Shown: positions 9,029 to 18,022 of the stretch, in pieces
Layout: each line of letters starts with the position of its first letter
Numbering within the stretch: the first letter of the stretch is position 1
Source: Bacteroidota bacterium
GTDB taxonomy: Bacteria > Bacteroidota > Bacteroidia > B-17B0 > Aurantibacillaceae
Assembly: GCA_021156365.1 (NCBI GenBank)
Contig: JAJNDK010000003.1
Span: forward strand, 310,001 to 374,000
DNA length: 64,000 nt
Reading direction: 5' to 3'
Translations under genes and position numbers: made by a program
Notes under the pieces: generated by a model
What the model saw: only the letters and a program-made list of their open reading frames with translations
Told to the model about the DNA's origin: nothing
The model's database searches: none

Positions 9029-9243
9029 TTAACCGCGAAGAGCGCAAAGGGAACGCACGCAAAGGAACGCAAAGTTTTTTTAAAGGTTGTGAATATTTAT
9101 GGTTCGCGCAAAGATCCAACAACCTTATATACTCTTATAGTTTCCACTGAGCTTATCGAAGTGTGCCTTATATGGTTTAAAAAGGCTGGCTAATTTAACC
9201 CCTCTGCGGCCTTTGCGTATACCTTCGCGCTCTTTGCGGTTAA
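9029..9243. repeat. Dispersed inverted repeat, 'GCGCAAAG' family, copy 1
   Basis: The left arm (9029-9076) starts TTAACCGCGAAGAGCGCAAA and continues with CGCAAAGG units. The right arm (9199-9243) is its reverse complement, ending CTCTTTGCGGTTAA. Between the arms lies a short palindrome-like stretch (9145-9163, CACTGAGCTTATCGAAGTG). A partial copy is present at 36655-36680 and a solo end (TTTGTGGTTAAAT) at 22683-22695. From 9244 to 9449 I see only low-complexity 'GCATCTTAC' repeats near 9305-9345. Confidence 0.85.
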
Positions 9244-9449
9244 ATCGAAACACTTGGTCCGTAAAGACGCAAAGTTCGCAGGATCTCATTGTTTAACGAA
9301 ATGCATCCTGCATCTTACATCTTATGTCCGGCAGCTGCATCTTACTTCCCGCATTTCCCGCTGTTCACATACTTAAAACCGACGTTTGCACCATTTAAAA
9401 TCCCTGTGCCTTATTAATGAGTACTTTCACCGAAAATCAATATCTTATC

Positions 9450-12400
9450 ATGAAAAAACTCTTACTGTCCCTTGCGCTCATCAGCGCTGCCTGTTTTACT
9501 TCCAAATCCCAGTCGCTCGATTTCGACGGGATGGATGACCACATTGTGATCCCGACTTCCACCGGCATCAATGGCCGGTTTGCAGCAAATACGATCACGG
9601 TGGAAGGCTGGTATTATATCCGGGCGGAAAATTTCGGGGCACCTATGCTGATCGGGGAGTCCTATTTAGGCGACGGTACTATTAAATTTTGTGTGTACCA
9701 GGATGGAGAAACCATCCGGGGCGGATTTCACGATTTCGGCTGGCATCAGACCGATGGCGTACCCGTTGTCTATAATACATGGCAACATATTGCCTGTACC
9801 TACGACCAGACAAGTATAAACCTGTATATCAACGGAACGCTTGTAGCCACCCTGGCTTATTCAAACCCTTTACCCACCGGAACAGAAGAGTGGCGCATCG
9901 GGGCAAGATGGGATGGCGCGAACTATTTTGACGGACAAATGGACGAAGTGCGTGTATGGAACATAGCCCGCACACAATCCCAGATCCAGAACAGTATGGG
10001 TTGTGTACTGACAGGTACAGAACCTGGTTTGGTTGCGTATTACGATTTTAGTGAAGGTGTGCCGAATGCTGATAATACCGCTTTGACAGCAGTTACAGAT
10101 GTCACTGCCAATTCGATCGACGGAACGCTTAACAACTTCGCCTTGAACGGAAGCAGCTCCAACTGGATACCGAATGCTGATCTTTCTGACGTATCCGTAA
10201 CGATCCGGGTGGATCATCCTACTATTCCTTCCGGGAGTACGGATCCTATCACAGCCACTGCTTACCCTGTTAACGGCGGCGATGCGGCAACTTACCAATG
10301 GCTGCTGAACGGCGTTCCTGTAATGGGGGAAACAAATGCTGTTTTTACATCAGCTCCTTCCACCTTTTTAAATAATCAGCTTTCCTGTATCCTTACCTCC
10401 AACGCTACCTGTATCTCCACAAACAATGTTGATACGAGTAATGTGATAACAGTTTCCAACTGGGGCAATGCGCAGTCGCTTTCTTTTGATGGCAACAACG
10501 ATTTTGTGAGTATTCCTTACGCGGTGCCGGTTACGGAAACCACCTTCGAGTTCTGGTTCAAAACATCCGATCCCAATTCAGGTTTGTTTAGCGTTGTGCA
10601 GCCCGGTGGTGGCAATGACAGGGATATCTATCTGACTTCGGGGAATATTAATGTATATATGTGGGACGGCGGTCCTACCGAAACGATCAGCAGCACCGGC
10701 ATAAATTACGCAGATGGCAACTGGCATCACCTGGCCCATGTGATGGGTGCTTCCGTTGGCGGACAAAAACTGTATATGGATGGAGTGTTGGTAGCAAGCG
10801 GAAGTTACGCCACCTCCGGTTTTAACTGGAACACGCATGTATTTGTAGGATACGGTGCAGGCCGTTTTCTTAATGGTCAGATAGACGAACTGCATATATG
10901 GGAAGTCACACGTACACAATCCCAGATCCAAAACAGTATGGGCTGTTCATTCGGCACTCCCCAGGCAGGCCTGATCGCTGATTATGATTTTAACCAGGGT
11001 GTGGCAAACGCCGATAATAGCGGTGTAGATACACTGATAAACGGCGCGGCGGATTCGCTCCACGGAACACTGATCAACTTTACGGCATTAAACAACAGCA
11101 TCTCTAACTGGACAGATGATGCCAATGCTTCCAATGTAGCAGTAACGATCCGTGTAAATCCGTCTACTGTTCCTGCAGGGAGCAATGACCCGGTAACTGC
11201 AACTGCAGTTGCTGTCAATGGCGGAGACGCTCCAAGCTACCAATGGTTGCTGAACGGAGTTCCTGTGAACGGAGAAACGAATGCTGTGTTCACTTCCAAC
11301 TCCAATACATTTTTAAACAACCAGCTTTCCTGTATCCTTACATCCAATGCAACCTGTGTTGCACCAGACAATGTGGATACCAGTAATGTGGTAACGGTTT
11401 CCAACTGGGGCACTGCACAATCACTTGCTTTCGATGGGATCGATGATTACGTGAGTATTCCTTTCGCGGTACCGTTTACAGAAACCACGTATGAATTCTG
11501 GTTTAAAACATCCGACCCTGATGCAGCTTTGTTCAGTGTTGTACAGTTTATGGATCACGACCGGGATCTTTATTTGTCCTCGGGGAATATTAATGCATAT
11601 ATAGTGGACAACAGCAATACGGAAACGATCAGCAGCACCGGTATGAATTATGCGGATAATACCTGGCATCACCTTGCCTATGTGATAGGCGCTTCCATTG
11701 GCGGCCAAAAAGTGTATGTGGATGGAGTGGAAGTGGCAAGCGGGAGTTTTACCACCTCGGGCAATCAGTCAACCAACTATGTGTTTTTAGGATTTTCACC
11801 GGAAGCGGATAACGTTTACCTGAGAGGTCAGCTGGACGAATTGCATACCTGGAATGTAGCGCTTACCCAGGCGGAGATCCAGTCGCATATGAATTGTAAA
11901 TATACAAGCGGTGTAAACAACCTGGGTTTAAACCTTGATTTTGATGAAGGGGTTGCAAACGCCGATAATTATGGAGTTGACACGCTGGGCTTGTATCCTT
12001 TTTCTCCTTTTTTAGCTGCCGGAACACTTTTCAACTTTGCATTGAACGGACCTGTTTCCAACTGGACCGATGGTGTGAGCTCAGATCCGATCCCGACTCT
12101 TAGCCTCAGTGGCAATATGCAGGTTTGCGCCGGATCTGTTAATGTATTAACGGCTAACGGTACTGCTTCCTCTTACACCTGGAGTGCAAGTGCAGGCAGT
12201 GCTACCACTAGTAGTGTTAGTGTTAGTCCTACCGATACCACTACCTATACGGTCATGGTAAGCAACGGTGCGTGCCAGCTTGTGCTTACAGACAGTATTA
12301 CATTGAATACTTTAGAGAATCCTGTTGTAACTGCTAATGCTGCAATTGTATGTGCCAATGACAGTACTACACTTACTGCAAATGTAACCGGTGGAACAGC

Positions 12401-13007
12401 GCCTTACAATTATGAATGGGATAACAGCGACGAAACGCAGTCAATAATTGCCGGAGACGGTACTTACACTGTAATAGTGTCGGATGATAACGGATGCTCT
12501 GACACTACAACAGTAAGTGTAACTACTTACCCTGCCCTGGATGTTACAACCACTTTAAGCGGGATCACTATTACTTCAAATGAAGCTACAGCAACATACC
12601 AGTGGCTGGATTGTGATAATGTATATGCTCTGATCCCTGCTGCAACCAATCAAAGCTTCACCGCTGCGGCCAATGGCAATTACGCGGTGAGTGTAAGCCT
12701 GAACGGATGCCCGGATACTTCTGCCTGTGTGAATATCAATTCAGTCGGGATCAGTCAGATTGACCAGGGATCATCATTCACGGTATTCCCGAATCCGGCA
12801 AATGGAATAGTGAACATTAAATTTAATGGAACGAACAGGGAAGTATTGAATATTTCATTGGAAAATGCACTTGGACAAACTGTTTATACCTCGGAGGTAC
12901 AACAGGCTGATCAAACAATTGATGTCCACGCTTTCCAGGGTGGTGTGTACAGTGTTAAAGTAAGATCTGCAAACGGGATCAGTACGAAGCTGATCATCAT
13001 CGAATAA
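9450..13007 (+). CDS. Triple-LamG secreted protein with T9SS type A tail
   Basis: 1185 residues from the ATG at 9450, chosen because it gives a clean signal peptide (MKKLLLSLALISAACF, cut after KSQ); the in-frame ATG at 9417 adds 11 polar residues. Three LamG/concanavalin-like domains (about 20-200, 335-510, 650-830) each open with SLxFDGxxDxVxIP. The first two are followed by an Ig-like linker with YQWLLNGVPV. More Ig-like domains (about 885-1100) lead to a type A sorting domain (about 1110-1185, VFPNPANGIVNIKF through a final KLIIIE). The protein should be secreted and anchored by the type IX system, probably binding glycans or surfaces. The middle has a 945-base DNA repeat. It stands alone and is closed by a terminator. 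Confidence 0.88.
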   Translation: MKKLLLSLALISAACFTSKSQSLDFDGMDDHIVIPTSTGINGRFAANTITVEGWYYIRAENFGAPMLIGESYLGDGTIKFCVYQDGETIRGGFHDFGWHQTDGVPVVYNTWQHIACTYDQTSINLYINGTLVATLAYSNPLPTGTEEWRIGARWDGANYFDGQMDEVRVWNIARTQSQIQNSMGCVLTGTEPGLVAYYDFSEGVPNADNTALTAVTDVTANSIDGTLNNFALNGSSSNWIPNADLSDVSVTIRVDHPTIPSGSTDPITATAYPVNGGDAATYQWLLNGVPVMGETNAVFTSAPSTFLNNQLSCILTSNATCISTNNVDTSNVITVSNWGNAQSLSFDGNNDFVSIPYAVPVTETTFEFWFKTSDPNSGLFSVVQPGGGNDRDIYLTSGNINVYMWDGGPTETISSTGINYADGNWHHLAHVMGASVGGQKLYMDGVLVASGSYATSGFNWNTHVFVGYGAGRFLNGQIDELHIWEVTRTQSQIQNSMGCSFGTPQAGLIADYDFNQGVANADNSGVDTLINGAADSLHGTLINFTALNNSISNWTDDANASNVAVTIRVNPSTVPAGSNDPVTATAVAVNGGDAPSYQWLLNGVPVNGETNAVFTSNSNTFLNNQLSCILTSNATCVAPDNVDTSNVVTVSNWGTAQSLAFDGIDDYVSIPFAVPFTETTYEFWFKTSDPDAALFSVVQFMDHDRDLYLSSGNINAYIVDNSNTETISSTGMNYADNTWHHLAYVIGASIGGQKVYVDGVEVASGSFTTSGNQSTNYVFLGFSPEADNVYLRGQLDELHTWNVALTQAEIQSHMNCKYTSGVNNLGLNLDFDEGVANADNYGVDTLGLYPFSPFLAAGTLFNFALNGPVSNWTDGVSSDPIPTLSLSGNMQVCAGSVNVLTANGTASSYTWSASAGSATTSSVSVSPTDTTTYTVMVSNGACQLVLTDSITLNTLENPVVTANAAIVCANDSTTLTANVTGGTAPYNYEWDNSDETQSIIAGDGTYTVIVSDDNGCSDTTTVSVTTYPALDVTTTLSGITITSNEATATYQWLDCDNVYALIPAATNQSFTAAANGNYAVSVSLNGCPDTSACVNINSVGISQIDQGSSFTVFPNPANGIVNIKFNGTNREVLNISLENALGQTVYTSEVQQADQTIDVHAFQGGVYSVKVRSANGISTKLIIIE
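10197..12085 (+). repeat. 945-base tandem duplication inside the LamG gene
   Basis: The segment beginning GTAACGATCCG at 10197 recurs in frame at 11142 (period 945 bases, 315 codons). Each unit covers one Ig-like linker plus one LamG domain; the match is highest in the linker (10197-10445 against 11142-11405) and lower in the LamG part. An older third LamG copy precedes them. Confidence 0.8.
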
Positions 13008-13029
13008 TAAAGAATTGTATGAATTTAAG

Positions 13030-13060
13030 AACTGCCTTCGGAAACGGGGGCAGTTTTTTT
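13030..13060 (+). terminator. Intrinsic terminator of the LamG gene
   Basis: Stem AACTGCC (13030-13036) and GGCAGTT (13049-13055) with a 12-base loop and a T tract running to 13060, 23 bases after the stop codon. Confidence 0.9.
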
Positions 13061-13120
13061 GTTTAGCAAGGTTGACACGGAATGAGTTTTAAACACCAGG
13101 AGTGCGGATATATGTGTCCC

Positions 13121-13211
13121 GCATCCCGATAGCCCGGGAGCAGAGAGCGCAGAGTTTTTGAAGGTGTATTTGGTAATAAATCTGTATCATCTGCGCAAAT
13201 CCGCGGCTGGC
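13121..13211. repeat. Remnants of two dispersed repeats
   Basis: 13121-13146 is a shortened copy of the palindrome found whole at 36728-36745: GCATCCCGATAG is followed directly by CCCGGGAGCAGAG. 13189-13211 (ATCTGCGCAAATCCGCGG and following bases) is a single arm of the 'GCAGAT' family. Together they fill most of the gap between the LamG gene and the LytTR regulator (13061-13295), where I see nothing else. Confidence 0.7.
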
Positions 13212-13295
13212 TGAGCAACACCTTTCAATCTTCGTGTCCTACAGGTGCGTGTGATCATCACTGCGGACAAAAAACTGATGGCCGCAAATCCATGT

Positions 13296-14048
13296 TTATT
13301 CCCTCATCTTTATCAATTCCAGCAATTCCTGTTTCTTTCTTCTCGATACTTCCTGCTCACAGGTATTGGCAATGGTAAGCATGCAGGGTTCGCCCTTGCT
13401 GTAAGAGGTAATGTACTGAATGTTCACGATGCAGCTTTTATTGGCGCGGAAAAAATGTTCGTGCCGGTTTAGCATCTCCTCGTATTCACCAAGGTGTTTC
13501 GAAGAGATATACTTTTCCCGGTTATTGGTGTAAATGATCGTGTAGTTGCGGTCGCTTTCCATATGGGTAATCTGTCCGAGGCTCAGGAATACAACCTGGT
13601 CGCGGGTATGAAGAGTGATCTTTTTGTCTCCTTCTTCCATGTTGTGGATGGCGTTCAGGATCTGGTTGCGCTGGAGCTCCTTTCCCAGGACCCTTTTTTC
13701 GAGGCGTTCCACGGCATTCCGGAGCTCTTCCACCTCAATGGGTTTTAGCAGGTAGTGAAGTGCGCTGAGCCGGATAGCTTCCAGTGCATATTTGTCGTAG
13801 CTTGTTACAAATATCACATCAAAAGGAATATCCTTTACTTTTTTCAGAAGGCTGAAGCCATTTCCGCCGGGCATCTGGATATCCAGGAAAACAGCATCAG
13901 GCCGCAGGTTTTCGATCAGTATCTTTGCATCCGTTACATTGAGTGCCTCGCCTATTACCGTTACCTGCGGGCAGAATTTCTGCAGGAGGTTCTTCAGCAC
14001 CTGGTTGCTGTCCTCTTCATCATCTACTAATATAACACGTATTTCCAT
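13296..14048 (-). CDS. LytTR-family response regulator
   Basis: 250 residues. The receiver domain (1-120) has the acidic pair D9/D10, phosphoacceptor D56 (in VFLDIQMPG), T82 and K102 (in YLLKPI). The LytTR DNA-binding domain (about 140-245) contains ITHMESDRNYTIIYT and a strand-rich end. It starts four bases after the end of the histidine kinase gene, so the two form one operon and almost certainly a two-component pair. Such regulators control exported or surface functions in many Bacteroidota. Its targets are not shown; the nearest candidates are the divergent exported operon at 16002-17875 and the LamG protein. Confidence 0.92.
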   Translation of the reverse strand: MEIRVILVDDEEDSNQVLKNLLQKFCPQVTVIGEALNVTDAKILIENLRPDAVFLDIQMPGGNGFSLLKKVKDIPFDVIFVTSYDKYALEAIRLSALHYLLKPIEVEELRNAVERLEKRVLGKELQRNQILNAIHNMEEGDKKITLHTRDQVVFLSLGQITHMESDRNYTIIYTNNREKYISSKHLGEYEEMLNRHEHFFRANKSCIVNIQYITSYSKGEPCMLTIANTCEQEVSRRKKQELLELIKMRE

Positions 14049-14052
14049 ATTC

Positions 14053-15882
14053 TTATACCGGCAGGTGGATCTCTACTCTTGTTCCGCACGCATCACCGCT
14101 TTCATTTTTCAGATCGATGATCTCAATGTGTACCGGCTGCCCGCCTGATACCTGCAGCAGCTCAATTCGTTTTCGCGTAAAGCTGGTCCCGCTTGACTGA
14201 TGTTCTTCATTTGTTTTTCGCCGGGCCGCTTCTGTTCTCCCGACTCCGTTATCTTCAACGCTTATTTTCAGATAGGGCTCTTCCAGCGCGAAGCGGATGG
14301 TAAGCAATCCCTGCACCGAACGATCGAGGTGCATGATGCCGTGCCAGATCGCATTCTCTACGAACGGCTGTACAAGCATGGAAGGAATGCGGATCTCCAT
14401 CGCCGGGATCTGCTCTGCGCACTCGATCGTATAATCGAAACGGTTCCGGAAGCGTCGTTGCTCCAGGTCGATGTATACATGAAGCAATTCCAGCTCATCT
14501 TTCAGTGTTATATCGCCCTGCTCCGAATTCATAAGCACCTGCCGGATGAGCCGGCTGAAGCGTGCCAGGTAATCATAGGCATACTGGGTTTCATTCGTCA
14601 GGATATAATGTTGGATACTGTTCAGCGCGTTGAAAATAAAATGCGGATTCATTTGTGCGCGGATGGCCTGCTGCTCGAATTCTGCTTTGTCTCTCGCAAG
14701 CTTCAGCTTTTGCTGTTTTTTGCGCGCTTTGTTACGGTACACGATCAGTATTACCAGGAGGGCAAAGAAGAGGCAGCCCGTAATAGCAACGATGATATAC
14801 AGCCGGTTCCGTTCATTGATGACGAGGGCGGTCCGCTCTTTTTCTTTCAGCAGGCTGATCTCTTTATCTTTTTCCTTGTCTTCGAACCCGCTGATCATCC
14901 GGGCCAGCTCATCATTCCGCATCTGTGTGGCAATGCTGTCTTTGAGTTTCGTAAATTCGCCGAAATAGAAAAAAGCGGTTTTAAAATCTTCTTTTCCTTT
15001 GCAGGCGTTCACGAGGTTTTCATAGGCATATAGTTCGCTCTCGGTGTTGCCGTTTTGCCTGGCCAGCTCCAGTCCTTCCCTGCTGAGCTTTATCGCTTTT
15101 TCATACTCCTGTTTTGCCGTGTAGATCTGTCCCAGCCCGATAAGGATCAGATCGTCGTAGTTGCCGTCCGTTTCTTTTGCCACTTCCTGCGCGGCGAGGT
15201 AATATTCAAGGGCTTTGTTGTAATTGCCCATTTCATAGTACGTTTCGCCGAGATTGGTCTGGTGCGAAATGATGTCAAGCTTGTTGATGACAGCCCGGGG
15301 CGCTTCTATTGCATACTGCAATCCTTCCCCGAAGCAGGCAATAGCTTTGGCATAATCGTTTTTGGCTTTGTAGCACATGCCGAGGCTGCCCAGCGTGGTT
15401 TGCGAAGCGCTCTTGTAATCAAACGGATTTTTTTTAAGAAGGTCGAGCTTCTTGTTGTAGTACTTTATGGCATCATCTATCCGGCCCAACGCATAATAGC
15501 TGTTGCCGATATTGTGGTACGACATAGCAATACCCTTGATGCTTTTAATTTCTTCATAGATGGCGAGGCCAGCCAGCCGGCATTCCAGCGCTTTATTGTA
15601 CTGCAGTTGCAGATCGTACATTTCGCCTTCTGTCATCAGTGCACCTGCCTCGCCACGGCGGAAATTTATTTTCCGGGCAAGCTGCCTGGCTTTTTGTGCA
15701 TATATGTGCGCACTGTCGGGATTCAGTCCCTTGTATACAGCCGCAATCTCTATCATCGCCATCACTCTTAAAGTATCCGCTTCTGCAGCATACAGCTTTC
15801 GTTTCAGGCTGTCCGTTTTTTGTGCAGTGGAGCACAGGCAAAGACAGAGACAGCACAAAAGCAGGAGAGAGGATCGGGTCAT
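14053..15882 (-). CDS. TPR-containing LytS-type histidine kinase
   Basis: 609 residues. Signal peptide (1-20, ending STAQ), about six TPR repeats in the periplasm (about 30-310), a coiled coil, one membrane helix (about 355-378), then a His_kinase/LytS module. The phospho-accepting histidine lies near residue 412 in MNPHFIFNALNSI. The ATP-binding N box is PFVENAIWHG, and the glycine box is VEDNGVGR. This class is typical of Bacteroidota and senses an unknown periplasmic cue through the TPR region. It partners with the LytTR regulator immediately downstream. Its start lies about 100 bases from the divergent 15987/16002 start, so the gap holds two outward promoters. Confidence 0.9.
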   Translation of the reverse strand: MTRSSLLLLCCLCLCLCSTAQKTDSLKRKLYAAEADTLRVMAMIEIAAVYKGLNPDSAHIYAQKARQLARKINFRRGEAGALMTEGEMYDLQLQYNKALECRLAGLAIYEEIKSIKGIAMSYHNIGNSYYALGRIDDAIKYYNKKLDLLKKNPFDYKSASQTTLGSLGMCYKAKNDYAKAIACFGEGLQYAIEAPRAVINKLDIISHQTNLGETYYEMGNYNKALEYYLAAQEVAKETDGNYDDLILIGLGQIYTAKQEYEKAIKLSREGLELARQNGNTESELYAYENLVNACKGKEDFKTAFFYFGEFTKLKDSIATQMRNDELARMISGFEDKEKDKEISLLKEKERTALVINERNRLYIIVAITGCLFFALLVILIVYRNKARKKQQKLKLARDKAEFEQQAIRAQMNPHFIFNALNSIQHYILTNETQYAYDYLARFSRLIRQVLMNSEQGDITLKDELELLHVYIDLEQRRFRNRFDYTIECAEQIPAMEIRIPSMLVQPFVENAIWHGIMHLDRSVQGLLTIRFALEEPYLKISVEDNGVGRTEAARRKTNEEHQSSGTSFTRKRIELLQVSGGQPVHIEIIDLKNESGDACGTRVEIHLPV

Positions 15883-15968
15883 GCAGTAAAAGTATTAATT
15901 TATTTAGCCGCGGATCTGCCCTGTGCAAAAAACTTATCCCGTGGCAAAGATGTTCCCTGCCTGCATTC

Positions 15969-15976
15969 TACTTTTG
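15969..15976 (+). promoter_or_regulatory. candidate -7 element (TACTTTTG) for the 16002 operon
   Basis: Exact fit to TAnnTTTG, 26 bases before the ATG at 16002. A transcript from here would begin about at 15983, which favours the ATG at 16002 over the one at 15987. No convincing -33 element. Confidence 0.4.
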
Positions 15977-16001
15977 ATCCGAACAAATGAAAAACAAAGG
16001 C

Positions 16002-16766
16002 ATGAAAAATAAAAAACCAAAAACACACTGCGCATCTGCCGCATTTCTGCCCCGGATCACCGGCTGGCTGGGCTTTTCCATTGTGTGCATTTCGGGAAGC
16101 ATGTACGCACAGGAAACAAGCGGGCTTTATGCTTCCCAATCTCACCGTGAAGAAGCGGTCGTAAGTGCGACAACGGAGCAACAACCGAACCCGCTTCTAA
16201 CCGGCGTATTGATCGGCAATTCTGCAGGGCTCCCGGAAAACAAAGAAAACGATCCTGCTGCAAAAAAGAACTTTCTGTTCCGCTCGGATGATCCGTATAA
16301 AGGAACAGGACCCGGTGATGCCGCCAATTATACAGGCGAAGGAAAAACAGCTGTGCTGAAATCAATTATTGTACCCGGCTGGGGGCTGTATGCAGCTTCG
16401 CAGAGACCTTTGTCCTGGATCAATCTTCCGGTTTGTTACGGCTTGGTAGGATACGGCGTGTACCAGATGACGGCCGGTTCGGAAAAGCAATACCAAAAGT
16501 ACATGGATCTTCGTGTTCCGGGAGAGATGGACAAGCAGTTTGATAAATCCAACACCACTTTTGTAACCGGTATAGGAGTCACCTGTGCAGGCGCATTGCT
16601 GTGGATCCGGCAGGTGATCGTGACCTCTAACTGGGCAAAGAAAAATGAGTTCTACCGCAAACGGGCGAAGATCTGGAATGAGAACCTTGCGTTCACGCTT
16701 GCTCCGGTACCAATGAAGAAACAGGCTACCGGCTTTTGTTTATCTGCAACCTTAAAACTGAATTAA
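16002..16766 (+). CDS. Exported protein with DUF5683-like membrane domain
   Basis: 254 residues from the ATG at 16002; the ATG at 15987 adds MKNKG. A hydrophobic signal stretch (about 18-38) ends near MYAQ. A polar Pro/Asn/Glu-rich region follows to about 110, then a hydrophobic domain with VLKSIIVPGWGLYAASQ, two membrane segments and a QYxKYMDLR helix. The pattern 'K-S-x-x-x-P-G-x-G-x-Y' followed by paired hydrophobic helices is that of DUF5683 proteins of Bacteroidota, whose role is unknown. First of three genes (next starts 1 base later), all exported, divergent from the LytS kinase. Assignment to DUF5683 is tentative. Confidence 0.7.
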   Translation: MKNKKPKTHCASAAFLPRITGWLGFSIVCISGSMYAQETSGLYASQSHREEAVVSATTEQQPNPLLTGVLIGNSAGLPENKENDPAAKKNFLFRSDDPYKGTGPGDAANYTGEGKTAVLKSIIVPGWGLYAASQRPLSWINLPVCYGLVGYGVYQMTAGSEKQYQKYMDLRVPGEMDKQFDKSNTTFVTGIGVTCAGALLWIRQVIVTSNWAKKNEFYRKRAKIWNENLAFTLAPVPMKKQATGFCLSATLKLN

Positions 16767-16767
16767 T

Positions 16768-17286
16768 ATGAAAGCATACCTGTTACTACTCACCCTTATA
16801 TTCAGCCTTCAGGGCTGTAAAAAATACGAGCGCGCCAATCCATACGACAAAAAGGTGGAGGAGCGGAAATTTGCACTGGCTTTTTCTCATAAGATCGTCA
16901 AGGAATCGATTCTTACAGATGGCAAGCTACAGGATAACGAAACGGTCTACTATACCATCACCCTGAAGAACACCGGACCGGATGTAGCTTACCTGACGTC
17001 CTGCTATGTTACACAGGGCGGGCCCGATGGAGACTACCAGGCTCATCCGCGGGAAGACGGAGCTATCATCGAATTCACGGGCGGAAATCCGTTTGACCTC
17101 AATGGCTTCTGCGATGTGAACGCAGAGATCACACCGCTGTACAATAAGATCGGGAGCATTGATTATACCGCAAAGATCTACGCTTTCTCTTCATCGCAGC
17201 CGGGGCGCACGATCACACTTACCTTTCATGCCTTCGATCAGAACAATAAGGAATATACATACGATTTTACTATAACAACCATTTAA
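16768..17286 (+). CDS. Putative lipoprotein of unknown function
   Basis: 172 residues. A short signal peptide ends in the lipobox FSLQGC (Cys17), followed by KK. The mature part (about 35-172) reads as one beta-sandwich: alternating strands with YYTITLKNTGPDVAYLTSC and a closing YTYDFTITT, resembling bacterial immunoglobulin-like or CARDB-like folds that describe additive binding domains. No catalytic motif seen. Second gene of the exported operon, one base after the DUF5683-like gene and ten before the next. Function not recognised. Confidence 0.7.
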   Translation: MKAYLLLLTLIFSLQGCKKYERANPYDKKVEERKFALAFSHKIVKESILTDGKLQDNETVYYTITLKNTGPDVAYLTSCYVTQGGPDGDYQAHPREDGAIIEFTGGNPFDLNGFCDVNAEITPLYNKIGSIDYTAKIYAFSSSQPGRTITLTFHAFDQNNKEYTYDFTITTI

Positions 17287-17296
17287 ACCACTGAAT

Positions 17297-17875
17297 ATGA
17301 AAAACAGTCTATTACTTCTGTTGTCGCTTTTCACCGTCCTGACTATGCGTGCACAGTTCTATGCAGGCGACAGCCTGAAAACGATCAGCGCCTGCGACTG
17401 CAATAAAAAACTCAATAAGCTGGATGTGAAGTTCCGCCTGCCCGGTAACATCCGGGATTACGATGTATTCAGGATCCTGCTGGTGGACGAAGCCAATATC
17501 CCTTCTTCCTTCGGCTCTTACGGAAGCAAATACATCTGGGGCGTTACCTACGATGCCAAGTCTTTTTCACCGAAGCAGCGAATGAATTTCAACCTGCTCG
17601 ATCCATCGGTGTATCCCGTGCGGACCACTCCTGAAGAGAAAGGATTGTTCAGGGGTAGCCAGGGCTACGACTACGAAAGTTTTTGTTACAGGACAGGAGG
17701 CGAAGAGATCAAAATGAAGTTTATTGTTGTTGGTTTTAAAGTGATCGATCATTCGATCGAATACACGGTGAACCAGTCAACGAAAACGATCACCGGTAAG
17801 CTGAACAAACATTATGATTCAGGCACGGTGATAGGGAACTCAGAGTCGATCGTGGTGAAGCAGCTGAAAATGTAA
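17297..17875 (+). CDS. Exported protein of unknown function
   Basis: 192 residues with a signal peptide (MKNSLLLLLSLFTVLTMRAQ). The mature protein begins with a CDCNK cluster and is strand-rich throughout; no repeats, membrane segments or catalytic motifs are visible. It ends the 16002 operon and is closed by a strong terminator 40 bases later. I do not recognise the family. Shared orientation and tight spacing suggest that the three proteins form one periplasmic or outer-membrane assembly, possibly under the neighbouring LytS/LytTR pair. Confidence 0.7.
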   Translation: MKNSLLLLLSLFTVLTMRAQFYAGDSLKTISACDCNKKLNKLDVKFRLPGNIRDYDVFRILLVDEANIPSSFGSYGSKYIWGVTYDAKSFSPKQRMNFNLLDPSVYPVRTTPEEKGLFRGSQGYDYESFCYRTGGEEIKMKFIVVGFKVIDHSIEYTVNQSTKTITGKLNKHYDSGTVIGNSESIVVKQLKM

Positions 17876-17914
17876 GAATAACACTTTTAAATCAAACAAT
17901 AGCTGACCTCAAAG

Positions 17915-17958
17915 GGCCGGCGCTGATTTCCTTTACGCAGGAAAGGCGCCGGTTTTTT
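17915..17958 (+). terminator. Intrinsic terminator of the 16002-17875 operon
   Basis: Long stem: CCGGCGC (17917-17923) and TTTCCT (17927-17932) pair with AGGAAA (17939-17944) and GGCGCCGG (17945-17952), followed by six T residues. Confidence 0.92.
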
Positions 17959-18022
17959 GCTTTCTGTATTTCATAGCAGGAGCGACCGGTTCCTTCAGGA
18001 AATTATTGCTGAACCCAATTCT

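Noticed and set aside
9244-9449. Short direct GCATCTTAC repeats as a possible CRISPR array
   Set aside because: Units are about 10 bases, irregular in spacing and there are no cas genes.
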